A stretch of 5,819 nt of DNA from NCBI GenBank assembly GCA_013298265.1, contig JAAFHE010000282.1, forward strand, positions 1 through 5,819, given 5' to 3'. The DNA is from Lysobacterales bacterium. Lineage in GTDB: Bacteria > Pseudomonadota > Gammaproteobacteria > Xanthomonadales > Rhodanobacteraceae. A model generated the notes under the pieces. It was not told where the DNA came from, made no database searches, and saw only the letters and a list, made by a program, of their open reading frames with translations. Of the stretch, positions 1 through 5,819 are shown one piece after another. The position numbers were made by a program, and so were the translations under genes. Position 1 is the stretch's first letter. Each line of letters starts with the position of its first letter.

Positions 1-2444
1 CGGCGCAGGAGGGTGCGCCGAACGCCCGCATGCAGGCCGTGCTCGCGGCGCGGCCGGCGCAGCCCCGGCCGCTGGCGCCGATGCATGCGACGCCCTGCAT
101 CAATGGCCTGGCCGGCGGCACGTATCCGTGTTCCAACATCGACCTGCTCTCGTTCACGCCGCTGGCGACCTTCGCCGCCGGCAGCACGAACAGCCTGTGG
201 GGCTGGACCGATCCCACCACGCAGATCGAGTACGCGCTGGTCGGCGCCGACAACGGCCTGGCCCTGTTCGAGCTGTCCGATCCGACCCATCCGAAATACC
301 TCGGCAAGCTGCCGAGTCACACGGGCAGTTCGATCTGGCGCGACGTGCGCGTCTACGCCGACCACGCCTTCGTCGTCAGCGACAACAACGGCGCGCATGG
401 CCTGCAGGTCTTCGACCTGACCCGCCTGCGTGGCGTGACCACGCCGCAGACTTTCACCGACGACGCCTTCCGCGGCGACTTCGGCCGCGGCCACACCATC
501 GCGATCAACGAGGCGACCGGGTTCGCCTATGTTGCCGGCAGCGATACCTGCCCGGCGCCGACCGCGACCGGCGCGCTGCGCGTCTACGACATCCACACGC
601 CGGACAATCCTGTCTTCGTCGGCTGCGTGCCGGCCGGCGGTTATACCCACGAAACCCAGTGCTTCAATTACACCGGCCCGGATACGGCGCACCAGGGCAA
701 GGAAATCTGCCTCAACGCGAACGGCCCGACCAAGCGGCTGGCCATCGTCGACGTCACCAGCAAGGCGGCGCCGGTCACGCTGTCGTCGCTGGCCTATACC
801 GGTGCGGCCTATCCGCACCAGGCCTGGTTCAGCGCCGACCAGCGCTATGCGCTGCTCAACGACGAACTCGACGAAAGCCAGTTCGGCCACAATGCGCGCA
901 CGTTGGTGTTCGACCTGCTCGACCTCGATGCGCCCGTGCTGGTTGGCCACCATGAGCATGCGCTTGGCGTGATCGACCACAACCTCTACGTGCACGGGCA
1001 GTATGTCTACGAGTCCAACTACGAGGCCGGCCTGCGCATCCTGCGCCTGGACAACCTGTCGCAGGCGAAGATGACCGAGGTCGCCTATTTCGACGGGTTC
1101 CCGGCCAGCAACAACGCCGAATTCAACGGCAACTGGAACAATTACCGCTTTCCTGGCAGCGGCAACGTGATCATGACCGGCATCGACGAAGGCTTCTTCG
1201 TCCTTGAGCCGCACCTGTGCAGCGCGCCGGCCGCGCCGACCGCGCTGAGCGCGACCGGATCGGGCAGCCAGCAGGTCAGCCTCGGCTGGACCGGATCCGG
1301 TACGAGCGGCGCGATCTGGAATGTCGAGCGCGCGCAGGGTGGCTGCGGCGGCGCGTTCGCCACGGTCGCCAGCGGCCTGACCACGCCGAGCTTCACCGAT
1401 ACCGGCGTGTCCGGCCAGGTGACCTACGGCTACCGCGTCGTGGAAACGACCGCGAACGGACAATGCGCGTCGCTGGCCTCGGCCTGCGTCGAAACCCAGA
1501 CCACCGGCGCCTGCACCGCGCCGCCGCTGTTCAACGGCGTGGCCAGCATCGGTAATCCGAATACATCGTCCTGCCGCCTTGACCTGGGCTGGAACGCGGC
1601 CACGCCGGCCTGCGGCGGACCGGCGCGCTATTCGATCTATCGCGGCGATGGTGCCGGTTTCGCGCCTGCCGCCGGCAATCGCATCGCCAGCGGGGTCAGT
1701 GGCAACGGCTATGCCGATACCGGCGTCGTCGGCGGTGCCAACCGCTACTACGTCGTGCGCGCGGTCGACATGGCCAACGGTGTGGAGGACGGCAACGGCA
1801 TCGAACTGGCGGGCTTTGCGACCGGGCCGCTGCAGGACGGTACTTTCGCCTCGGGTGCCGAACCGGGCGAGCCGCCCTTCGACACCTCGGTCGCCGGCGT
1901 CGTCGAAGTCGTCAACGCGCCCGAACACGCCGGCTGGCATACCGCGACCACGCGCAAGCGCAGCGGCGCGCAGAGCTTCTGGTCGACCTCGGCCAACAAC
2001 CTCTGCGTCTCGCTGGTCAGCCAGAACCTCAATCTCACGGCCGGGCAGAGTGCGCAGCTGTCGTTCTGGAGCGCCTGGGACATCGAGGCCGGCAGGGACG
2101 GCGGCGTCGTCGAAGTGTCCGCCGACAGCGGCACGACCTGGACGCGGCTGACGCCGGCCGGCGGCTATCCGTCCACGATCACGAACGGCGGCACGATCTG
2201 CGGCATCGCCCAGGGCTCCGGCGCGTTCACCGGAATCAATCACCTGACCACCTGGACCCAGTCCCAGATCAATCTGTCCGCCTACGCCGGCCAGACCGTG
2301 CAGTTGCGCTGGCTTTACCGCACCGACCAGAGCACGGCGCGGCAGGGCTGGTTCGTCGACGACATTGCGCTGACGCATGCGCAGGTGCCGGGGCCGTGCA
2401 CGGTCGGCGGTGACGCGATCTTCGCCAGCGGGTTCCAGCCCTGA
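1..2444 (+). CDS. Choice-of-anchor B family secreted protein, 5' partial
   Basis: The frame is open from base 3 to the TGA at 2442-2444; the first ATG (30) lies in a region without signal peptide character, so the true start and export signal are probably upstream of the window. Numbering from ATG 30 (804 residues): residues 21-395 match the choice-of-anchor B / LVIVD-repeat beta-propeller, with YPCSNIDLLSF (32-42), WGWTDP (57-62), EYALVG (67-72), HTGSSIWRDV (97-106), GGYTHETQCF (203-212), YPHQAWFS (261-268) and HNLYVHGQYVYESNY (317-331). Residues about 398-490 and 495-598 look like two fibronectin-III-like modules, each with paired Cys. Residues 618-785 form a jelly-roll-like beta-sandwich with the GWFVDDIALT signature (773-782) seen in immune-inhibitor-A/MAM-like domains. 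The protein ends in DAIFASGFQP, resembling short C-terminal tails I recall on many exported Lysobacterales proteins. Probable extracellular or cell-surface protein; substrate and biochemical role unknown. No catalytic residues are identifiable. It converges on the acyltransferase gene. Confidence 0.85.
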   Translation, partial: AQEGAPNARMQAVLAARPAQPRPLAPMHATPCINGLAGGTYPCSNIDLLSFTPLATFAAGSTNSLWGWTDPTTQIEYALVGADNGLALFELSDPTHPKYLGKLPSHTGSSIWRDVRVYADHAFVVSDNNGAHGLQVFDLTRLRGVTTPQTFTDDAFRGDFGRGHTIAINEATGFAYVAGSDTCPAPTATGALRVYDIHTPDNPVFVGCVPAGGYTHETQCFNYTGPDTAHQGKEICLNANGPTKRLAIVDVTSKAAPVTLSSLAYTGAAYPHQAWFSADQRYALLNDELDESQFGHNARTLVFDLLDLDAPVLVGHHEHALGVIDHNLYVHGQYVYESNYEAGLRILRLDNLSQAKMTEVAYFDGFPASNNAEFNGNWNNYRFPGSGNVIMTGIDEGFFVLEPHLCSAPAAPTALSATGSGSQQVSLGWTGSGTSGAIWNVERAQGGCGGAFATVASGLTTPSFTDTGVSGQVTYGYRVVETTANGQCASLASACVETQTTGACTAPPLFNGVASIGNPNTSSCRLDLGWNAATPACGGPARYSIYRGDGAGFAPAAGNRIASGVSGNGYADTGVVGGANRYYVVRAVDMANGVEDGNGIELAGFATGPLQDGTFASGAEPGEPPFDTSVAGVVEVVNAPEHAGWHTATTRKRSGAQSFWSTSANNLCVSLVSQNLNLTAGQSAQLSFWSAWDIEAGRDGGVVEVSADSGTTWTRLTPAGGYPSTITNGGTICGIAQGSGAFTGINHLTTWTQSQINLSAYAGQTVQLRWLYRTDQSTARQGWFVDDIALTHAQVPGPCTVGGDAIFASGFQP

Positions 2445-2503
2445 GCAGTGCGCCGGCATGGCTTCGCTGCGCCGGCGCGCCCGTCTACCGATAGTTTGCT
2501 CAG
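2441..2503. repeat. Nested inverted repeat between convergent genes
   Basis: An outer 7-bp inverted repeat (CTGAGCA at 2441-2447 with TGCTCAG at 2497-2503) contains the TGA stops of both flanking convergent genes. Inside it lies an 8-bp GC-only repeat (GCGCCGGC at 2450-2457 with GCCGGCGC at 2471-2478, 13-nt loop). It could fold in either transcript and act as a bidirectional 3'-end structure, but neither strand has a clear run of T after the inner stem, so it is not a standard intrinsic terminator. The repeat is seen directly; any termination role is inferred. Confidence 0.4.
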
Positions 2504-3585
2504 ATCTTCCAGTACCAGCGCCGCCGGTGCAGCGCGAGGGCGACCAGCCACCACACGGCGACGATCGCACAGGCCCAGGCCAGCGAGGCGGTGCGTGCGC
2601 CGGCCAGCGGCGTGAGCCAGCTCGCGAACGCGTGTTCGTAGAGCCAGCGGTCGGCGCCGAGCGCGGCGAGCACGCAGACCATGAGCCAGGAACCGGCGTA
2701 GGCGAGGATGGCGTTGAGGCCGAGGGCGCGGCCGGGCAGCCAGGTCTTGTGTCGGTCCACGAGCACATGCGTGCCGGCGAGCAGCAGCAGCGCCACGCCG
2801 CCGGTCCACAGCACGTAGCTCGGCGTCCATAGCGCCTTGTTGAACGGCTGGATGAAACTGGCGGCAAAGCCGAGCAGGGCGAAGGCGAAGCCGCCGCGCA
2901 GCAGTGCGGAAACCGCGCCGCTGCGTAGCCAGCTGCCGGCGCGCAGGCCAAGCAGCGTGCTCGCGATGGCACCGAGGGTGCTGAGCACGCCTTCCGGATC
3001 GAAGGCGCGGCCGCTGGCCGCGTCGAACTGGTAGGCGTGGCGGCCGAGCAGCGCGCTGTCGATGCGCAGGTTCAGCGATGCGTCCTGGGCGATGCCGCCC
3101 CAGGCCAGCAGCACGGCATAGCCGAGCAGCAGCGCCGCGAACAGCAGCCACTGGGCGCGCGGCCGCAGGTATAGCGCCACGGGTCCGGCCACAGCGATGC
3201 ACAGGCCGATGCGCTGCAGTACGCCGAGGAGCCGGAAACTGCGCTCGGGAATCAGCAGCGCGGCGGCAACATGCAGCAGCAGGCCCAGCGCGACGATGCG
3301 CAACGCGCGCAGCAGGATCGTACGGTTCAGCGCCGCGGCCGGCCGACCGTGTTCGATCTGCGGTTCGAGTGCGAGCCCGAGCGAGACTCCGGCAATAAAA
3401 AGGAACAAGGGGAAAATGTAGTCGGCGGCGTTGCAGCCGTGCCAGGCGGTGTGTTCGAGCCAGGGATAGACCTGGTTCCAGTCGCCGGCGTTGTTGACCA
3501 GCAGCATGGCCGCGACGGTCAGGCCGCGCAGGATGTCGACCGAGGCGAAGCGCGGCGGGGCGGTCATTGCAATGCGGGCGTTCAT
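2500..3585 (-). CDS. HGSNAT/NagX-like membrane acyltransferase (COG4299 family)
   Basis: A polytopic inner-membrane protein of the heparan-alpha-glucosaminide N-acetyltransferase family, whose members move acetyl groups across the membrane onto amino sugars. Numbering from ATG 3585 (361 residues): SVDILRGL (15-22) opens the first membrane helix; EHTAWHGCNAADYIFPLFLF (44-63) carries His45, which aligns with the His identified as the active site of human HGSNAT; then GVLQRIGLCI (121-130), DPEGVLSTLGAIASTLLG (196-213), PFNKALWTPSYVLWTGG (247-263) and GLNAILAY (289-296), all family motifs. About ten hydrophobic segments are visible and the protein ends in the basic stretch HRRRWYWKI. Length fits bacterial members (about 350-400). 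Start choice: an ATG at 3651 would add 22 residues unlike the family N-terminus and sits about 10 nt past the rhlE terminator, without a Shine-Dalgarno; 3585 has a weak GGAA about 6 nt upstream; 3567 is also possible. The true acceptor is unknown, and no amino-sugar genes flank it. A terminator upstream argues for its own, unrecognised, promoter. Confidence 0.85.
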   Translation of the reverse strand: MNARIAMTAPPRFASVDILRGLTVAAMLLVNNAGDWNQVYPWLEHTAWHGCNAADYIFPLFLFIAGVSLGLALEPQIEHGRPAAALNRTILLRALRIVALGLLLHVAAALLIPERSFRLLGVLQRIGLCIAVAGPVALYLRPRAQWLLFAALLLGYAVLLAWGGIAQDASLNLRIDSALLGRHAYQFDAASGRAFDPEGVLSTLGAIASTLLGLRAGSWLRSGAVSALLRGGFAFALLGFAASFIQPFNKALWTPSYVLWTGGVALLLLAGTHVLVDRHKTWLPGRALGLNAILAYAGSWLMVCVLAALGADRWLYEHAFASWLTPLAGARTASLAWACAIVAVWWLVALALHRRRWYWKI

Positions 3586-3660
3586 GCGCGGGTTCCGACC
3601 GAAACGCCGGCGAGATTCGCATACCGTGGCGGTGCCGTCAGCCTTGCTCATGCGCCAACG

Positions 3661-3701
3661 AAAACGCCGCGCAGGTCACCTTGCGATGACGTGCGCGGCG
3701 C
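3661..3701 (-). terminator. Rho-independent terminator of rhlE
   Basis: Read on the minus strand, CGCCGCGCA pairs with TGCGCGGCG (3692-3700 with 3665-3673, 9 bp). After a symmetric C/C mismatch the stem continues for 6 bp (GTCATC with GGTGAC, one T-G wobble), closed by a GCAA tetraloop of the GNRA class. TTTT (3664-3661) follows directly. It lies about 60 nt after the rhlE stop and just before the acyltransferase gene. The plus strand lacks a T run after the stem, so it is directional. The T run is short (four), but the stem is very strong. Confidence 0.8.
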
Positions 3702-3762
3702 AAATCCGTTTCTACTGCCTCCCCCCAGCGCGATCCGCTGGCAGAGAGGGCTTATAGCAGTG

Positions 3763-5175
3763 TCAGCGCGGGCTGCGCGGACCGCGATTGCCGCCGCTGG
3801 GGCCACGGCCGCCGGCACCGACACCGGCACCGGCAGCACCGCCACCGGCGCCTCGTCCACCGGCGCTGCTGGAGCGACGTCCGGTCTGCGCTGCACCGCC
3901 GCCGCCGCCACGACGCTGGTCCTTGCCGGCGTGGTGTTTGCCGCCGCCGTTGGGCTGCGCGGCTGCGGACGGGGCGCGACGCTGCCGGCCCGGCTTGCCG
4001 GCGCGCTGGGCGTCGGTACCGGTGCGCAGCGGGATCTTCGGTTCGAAGCCGGCCACGACGGCGACGTCGAGTTCGCGCTTGAGCAGGCGCTGGATCTCGT
4101 TGAGCAGGCCCTGCTCGTCACGGCTGACCAGCGACAGTGCGAGGCCGGTGCAGCCCGCGCGGCCGGTGCGGCCGATACGGTGCACATAGTCGGCGGCGAC
4201 CATCGGCAGGTCATAGTTGATCACGACGGGTAGCTGGTCGATGTCCAGCCCGCGCGCGGCGATATCGGTTGCGACCAGCACGTTGATGCGGCCGTCCTTG
4301 AAATCCTTGAGCGCGCGCTGGCGCGCGTTCTGGCTCTTGTTGCCGTGGATCGCATCAGCCTTGAAGCCGGCCTGGCAGAGCTGCTTGGCGAGGCGGTCGG
4401 AACCGTGCTTGGTGCGGCCGAAGACCAGGGTCTGGCGGCGGCTGTCCTGGGCCAGCAGCTCGATCAGCACGTCCTTCTTGCGGTCGTTGTCGACCGCGTA
4501 CACGAGGTGCTCGACGCTCGGAGCGGCGCTGTTCTGCTGCGCGATCTGGACCTGGGCCGGGTTGTTGAGCATGTCGGTCGCCAGCGCGCGGATGTCGTCG
4601 GCATAGGTCGCCGAGAACATCAGGTTCTGGCGCTGGCGCGGCAGCTGGCCGAGGATTTTCTTGATCGCCGGCAGGAAGCCCATGTCGAGCATGCGGTCGG
4701 CTTCGTCGAGGACGAGGATCTCGATGTCGCGCAGGTTCAGCGTGCGCTGGTCGAGATGATCGATCAGGCGGCCCGGCGTGGCGACGATGATGTCCATGCC
4801 GCGGCGCAGCGCCATCACCTGGCCGCCCATGCCGACGCCGCCGAAGATGGTGGTGGAACTGAAGCGGATGTTCTTGCCGTAGGCGCGGATGCTGTCATGC
4901 ACCTGCACGGCGAGTTCGCGTGTCGGGGTCAGCACCAGCGCGCGGATCTTGCGCGGCTGGTTGGGCTTGAGCGCGCCGTCCGGGTAGAGGCGCTCAAGCA
5001 TCGGCAGCGCGAACGCGGCGGTCTTGCCGGTGCCGGTCTGTGCGCCGGCGAGCAGGTCGCGGCCGGCCAGGACCAGCGGAATGGCTTCGAGCTGAATCGG
5101 CGTGGGCGTCGTATAGCCCTGTTCGTTCAGCGCGCACAGCAGAGCGGGCGACAGCCCAAGGGTGTCGAAAGACAT
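3763..5175 (-). CDS. rhlE: ATP-dependent DEAD-box RNA helicase RhlE
   Basis: A cytoplasmic RNA helicase that remodels RNA duplexes and ribonucleoproteins at the cost of ATP; family members act in ribosome assembly and RNA turnover. Numbering from ATG 5175 (470 residues): Q motif with Phe3 and GYTTPTPIQ (20-28), motif I AQTGTGKT (45-52), Ia PTRELA (84-89), GG (112-113), Ib TPGR (133-136), motif II DEAD (157-160), motif III SAT (188-190), IV region LVFGRTK (250-256), motif V ATDIAARGLD (302-311), motif VI HRIGRTGRAG (332-341). Every catalytic motif is intact. The start at 5175 gives the typical RhlE opening MSFDTLGLS and has AGGAG 7 nt upstream; an in-frame ATG at 5220 would add 15 non-conserved residues and displace the ribosome site. 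From about residue 389 the protein is a basic low-complexity tail rich in Gly, Arg, Ala and Ser, probably for nonspecific RNA binding. Length is usual for RhlE. It is followed by a strong terminator, so it is probably transcribed alone. Confidence 0.96.
   Translation of the reverse strand: MSFDTLGLSPALLCALNEQGYTTPTPIQLEAIPLVLAGRDLLAGAQTGTGKTAAFALPMLERLYPDGALKPNQPRKIRALVLTPTRELAVQVHDSIRAYGKNIRFSSTTIFGGVGMGGQVMALRRGMDIIVATPGRLIDHLDQRTLNLRDIEILVLDEADRMLDMGFLPAIKKILGQLPRQRQNLMFSATYADDIRALATDMLNNPAQVQIAQQNSAAPSVEHLVYAVDNDRKKDVLIELLAQDSRRQTLVFGRTKHGSDRLAKQLCQAGFKADAIHGNKSQNARQRALKDFKDGRINVLVATDIAARGLDIDQLPVVINYDLPMVAADYVHRIGRTGRAGCTGLALSLVSRDEQGLLNEIQRLLKRELDVAVVAGFEPKIPLRTGTDAQRAGKPGRQRRAPSAAAQPNGGGKHHAGKDQRRGGGGGAAQTGRRSSSAGGRGAGGGAAGAGVGAGGRGPSGGNRGPRSPR
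3814..3866. repeat. Imperfect hexanucleotide repeat in the rhlE tail
   Basis: On the plus strand the units GGCACC, GACACC, GGCACC, GGCAGCACC, GCCACC and GGCGCC follow one another, with CACCGG recurring at 3859-3864. On the coding strand they give an alternating Gly-Ala/Gly-Val stretch (about residues 439-456 of RhlE). Because the unit is a multiple of three, gain or loss of copies would change tail length without breaking the frame. Confidence 0.5.
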
Positions 5176-5182
5176 GGAAAAG

Positions 5183-5187
5183 CTCCT
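5183..5187 (-). promoter_or_regulatory. Shine-Dalgarno site of rhlE
   Basis: AGGAG on the minus strand, 7 nt before ATG 5175, in the context TTTAGGAGCTTTTCC. It is the only good ribosome site near the gene and decides the start at 5175 over the in-frame ATG at 5220. Confidence 0.85.
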
Positions 5188-5405
5188 AAATTGAAGACCC
5201 AGAGCGTTCCCGACGGCCATCCAGGGCCATACATCCGCGCTGCAGGTAAAGATTTTTGACGGCGGGCGCAGGCGCGCTGCCGTGTCGTCGTGAAGGGCCG
5301 GTGGAGGGAGAAAATCTGAAGACGTGGCCGGCGCACGGAAGGCGCCTGCTGCGTCACGTCAGGTATCCGGAAGGGAAGCCGGAGGGTCCACACGAGAACG
5401 CGCGG

Positions 5406-5435
5406 ACTATACGCGAATCGCATGTCGAATGCGAA
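5406..5435 (-). promoter_or_regulatory. Candidate sigma70 promoter for rhlE
   Basis: On the minus strand, TTCGCA (5435-5430, 4 of 6 to the -35 consensus) and TATAGT (5411-5406, 5 of 6 to the -10 consensus) are 18 bp apart. It is the best -10-like hexamer in an otherwise very GC-rich gap and points at rhlE. Start of transcription would be near 5399, leaving a leader of about 220 nt. Based on consensus matching only. Confidence 0.4.
5418..5434. repeat. Small inverted repeat overlapping the rhlE promoter
   Basis: TCGCAT (5418-5423) and ATGCGA (5429-5434) form 6-bp arms around GTCGA. The repeat covers part of the -35 hexamer and the spacer of the candidate rhlE promoter, a position suited to an operator, but it is short enough to be chance. 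Confidence 0.3.
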
Positions 5436-5467
5436 TGCCGGGACGTACCAACGCGCTAGGTGTCCTG

Positions 5468-5819
5468 TTAACACCGACGAGAAGTTGTCCTGGCAGGCGG
5501 AGTCAGCTCCCCCAGCAGACGATCCAATGCGTCCCGATACCGCCGGCTCCCGGTAACTGGCGTCCCATCCTTCAGAATCGCCACGAAGTCGCCGTTGAAT
5601 AGCGGCTGCAGCTCAAGGACGCGCCCGATCGCGACGATCGCCGAGCGCGAAATGCGCGCGAAGCGCTCGGGATCGAGGCGTGCTTCGAGGTTCGCCATCG
5701 TCTCGCGCAGCAAATGCATTTTCGAGCAGGTGTGCACTTCGACGTAGTTTCCGGCTGCCTCGAAGCGATCGACGTCGCCGACGTCGACCAGCGTCGTGCA
5801 GCCGGAAACTACGTCGAAG
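5468..5819 (-). CDS. LytTR-domain DNA-binding regulator, 5' partial
   Basis: Only the last 116 residues are in the window; the gene runs off the right edge (first complete codon ends at 5818, stop TAA at 5470-5468). The visible part is a LytTR domain, the beta-rich DNA-binding fold of AlgR/LytR-type regulators: LVDVGDVDRFEAAGNYVEVH (10-29), HLLRETMANLEARL (35-48), FARISRSAIVAI (53-64), VLELQPLFNGDFVAILKDG (67-85) and SRRYRDAL (91-98) align with the family pattern of an E-A-x-N-Y-V strand, an R-x-HRS-like element and an S-R-x-Y/F end. The Ser in ISRSAI replaces the His more usual in IHRS. The N-terminal module (a receiver domain or membrane segments) is not visible, so it cannot be called a two-component regulator. 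Residues 1-7 fall in an inverted repeat at the window end and may be artefactual. A GTG at 5737 opens a shorter frame but lies inside the domain, so it is not the start. Confidence 0.85.
   Translation of the reverse strand, partial: FDVVSGCTTLVDVGDVDRFEAAGNYVEVHTCSKMHLLRETMANLEARLDPERFARISRSAIVAIGRVLELQPLFNGDFVAILKDGTPVTGSRRYRDALDRLLGELTPPARTTSRRC
5737..5819. repeat. Perfect 22-bp inverted repeat at window edge
   Basis: Bases 5737-5758 (beginning CTTCGACGTAG) are the exact reverse complement of 5798-5819 (ending CTACGTCGAAG), separated by 39 nt, and the match ends exactly at the last base of the window. The left arm encodes the conserved LytTR segment around AAGNYVE. A fold-back assembly or library artefact is the likeliest cause. 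Confidence 0.9.

Larger units (their letters stand above)
5176..5467. other. Intergenic region and probable rhlE leader
   Basis: About 290 bp lie between the LytTR gene and rhlE, both on the minus strand. I see no convincing gene here: open frames lack ribosome sites, recognisable families or a coherent start. It holds the rhlE Shine-Dalgarno, a candidate promoter near its far end, and a 6-bp inverted repeat (TCGCAT 5418-5423 with ATGCGA 5429-5434). Directly after the LytTR stop, 5441-5465 can form a weak bulged 7-bp hairpin (GGACACC with GGT..GTCC on the minus strand) with no T run, so I do not call it a terminator. The presumed leader contains only short GC stems and no riboswitch I recognise. 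Confidence 0.6.

Noticed and set aside
2315..3622. A 435-codon minus-strand open frame overlapping the acyltransferase gene
   Set aside because: It is an out-of-frame shadow: Arg/Ala-rich composition, no domains, while the overlapping frame carries every HGSNAT-family motif.
3586..3651. N-terminal extension of the acyltransferase from ATG 3651
   Set aside because: The added residues are polar and unlike the family, no ribosome site precedes it, and it lies immediately after the rhlE terminator.
3271..4233. A 320-codon plus-strand frame antisense to the acyltransferase and rhlE ends
   Set aside because: No family resemblance; it crosses two well-supported genes and the terminator, and its Ala/Thr/Gly runs simply mirror the rhlE tail repeat.
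4345..5259. A 304-codon plus-strand frame antisense to rhlE
   Set aside because: An antisense shadow of a highly conserved GC-rich gene; no recognisable domain or ribosome site.
5256..5459. Small plus-strand frame of 67 codons in the intergenic region
   Set aside because: TTG start, no Shine-Dalgarno, no recognisable domain; open frames are common by chance at this GC content.
5127..5474. Minus-strand 115-codon frame spanning the rhlE leader and the rhlE start
   Set aside because: GTG start inside the end of the LytTR gene, overlaps the rhlE coding start in another frame, no domain similarity.
5737..5819. Insertion-sequence end or integration site as the cause of the 22-bp inverted repeat
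   Set aside because: The arms are only 39 nt apart, the left arm is conserved LytTR coding sequence, and no transposase or target duplication is visible.

Overview
The window is GC-rich, gene-dense bacterial chromosome. Codon use, a close RhlE homologue, a 'choice-of-anchor B' secreted protein ending in a short IFASGF-type tail, and a LytTR regulator together suggest a gammaproteobacterium of the Lysobacterales (Xanthomonadales), perhaps the Rhodanobacteraceae/Dokdonella side. That placement is inferred from family memory; there is no rRNA or other marker gene here.

Layout: (1) 1-2444, plus strand: the 3' and larger part of a secreted multidomain protein (LVIVD-type beta-propeller, two fibronectin-III-like modules, C-terminal beta-sandwich, short sorting-like tail). 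Its start and signal peptide lie before base 1. (2) 2445-2499: a short convergent gap with a nested inverted repeat. (3) 2500-3585, minus strand: a polytopic membrane acyltransferase of the HGSNAT/NagX (COG4299) family. (4) 3661-3701: a strong intrinsic terminator for the next gene. (5) 3763-5175, minus strand: rhlE, a DEAD-box RNA helicase with all core motifs and a long Gly/Arg/Ala-rich tail. (6) 5176-5467: an intergenic region with a well-placed Shine-Dalgarno for rhlE, a candidate sigma70 promoter far upstream (implying a leader of about 220 nt) and a small inverted repeat overlapping it. (7) 5468-5819, minus strand: the C-terminal LytTR DNA-binding domain of a regulator cut by the window edge.

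The three minus-strand genes point the same way but do not look like one operon: a terminator separates rhlE from the acyltransferase, and the LytTR gene is separated from rhlE by about 290 bp holding a probable promoter. I see no functional link between helicase, acyltransferase, secreted protein and regulator.

I found no convincing undescribed system, mobile element, CRISPR array or RNA gene. The oddest signal is a perfect 22-bp inverted repeat ending exactly at the last base of the window, which looks more like a fold-back assembly artefact at a contig end than biology. Second-tier points are the tail motif of the secreted protein and its internal look-alike, the long rhlE leader, and the low-complexity hexamer repeat in the rhlE tail.
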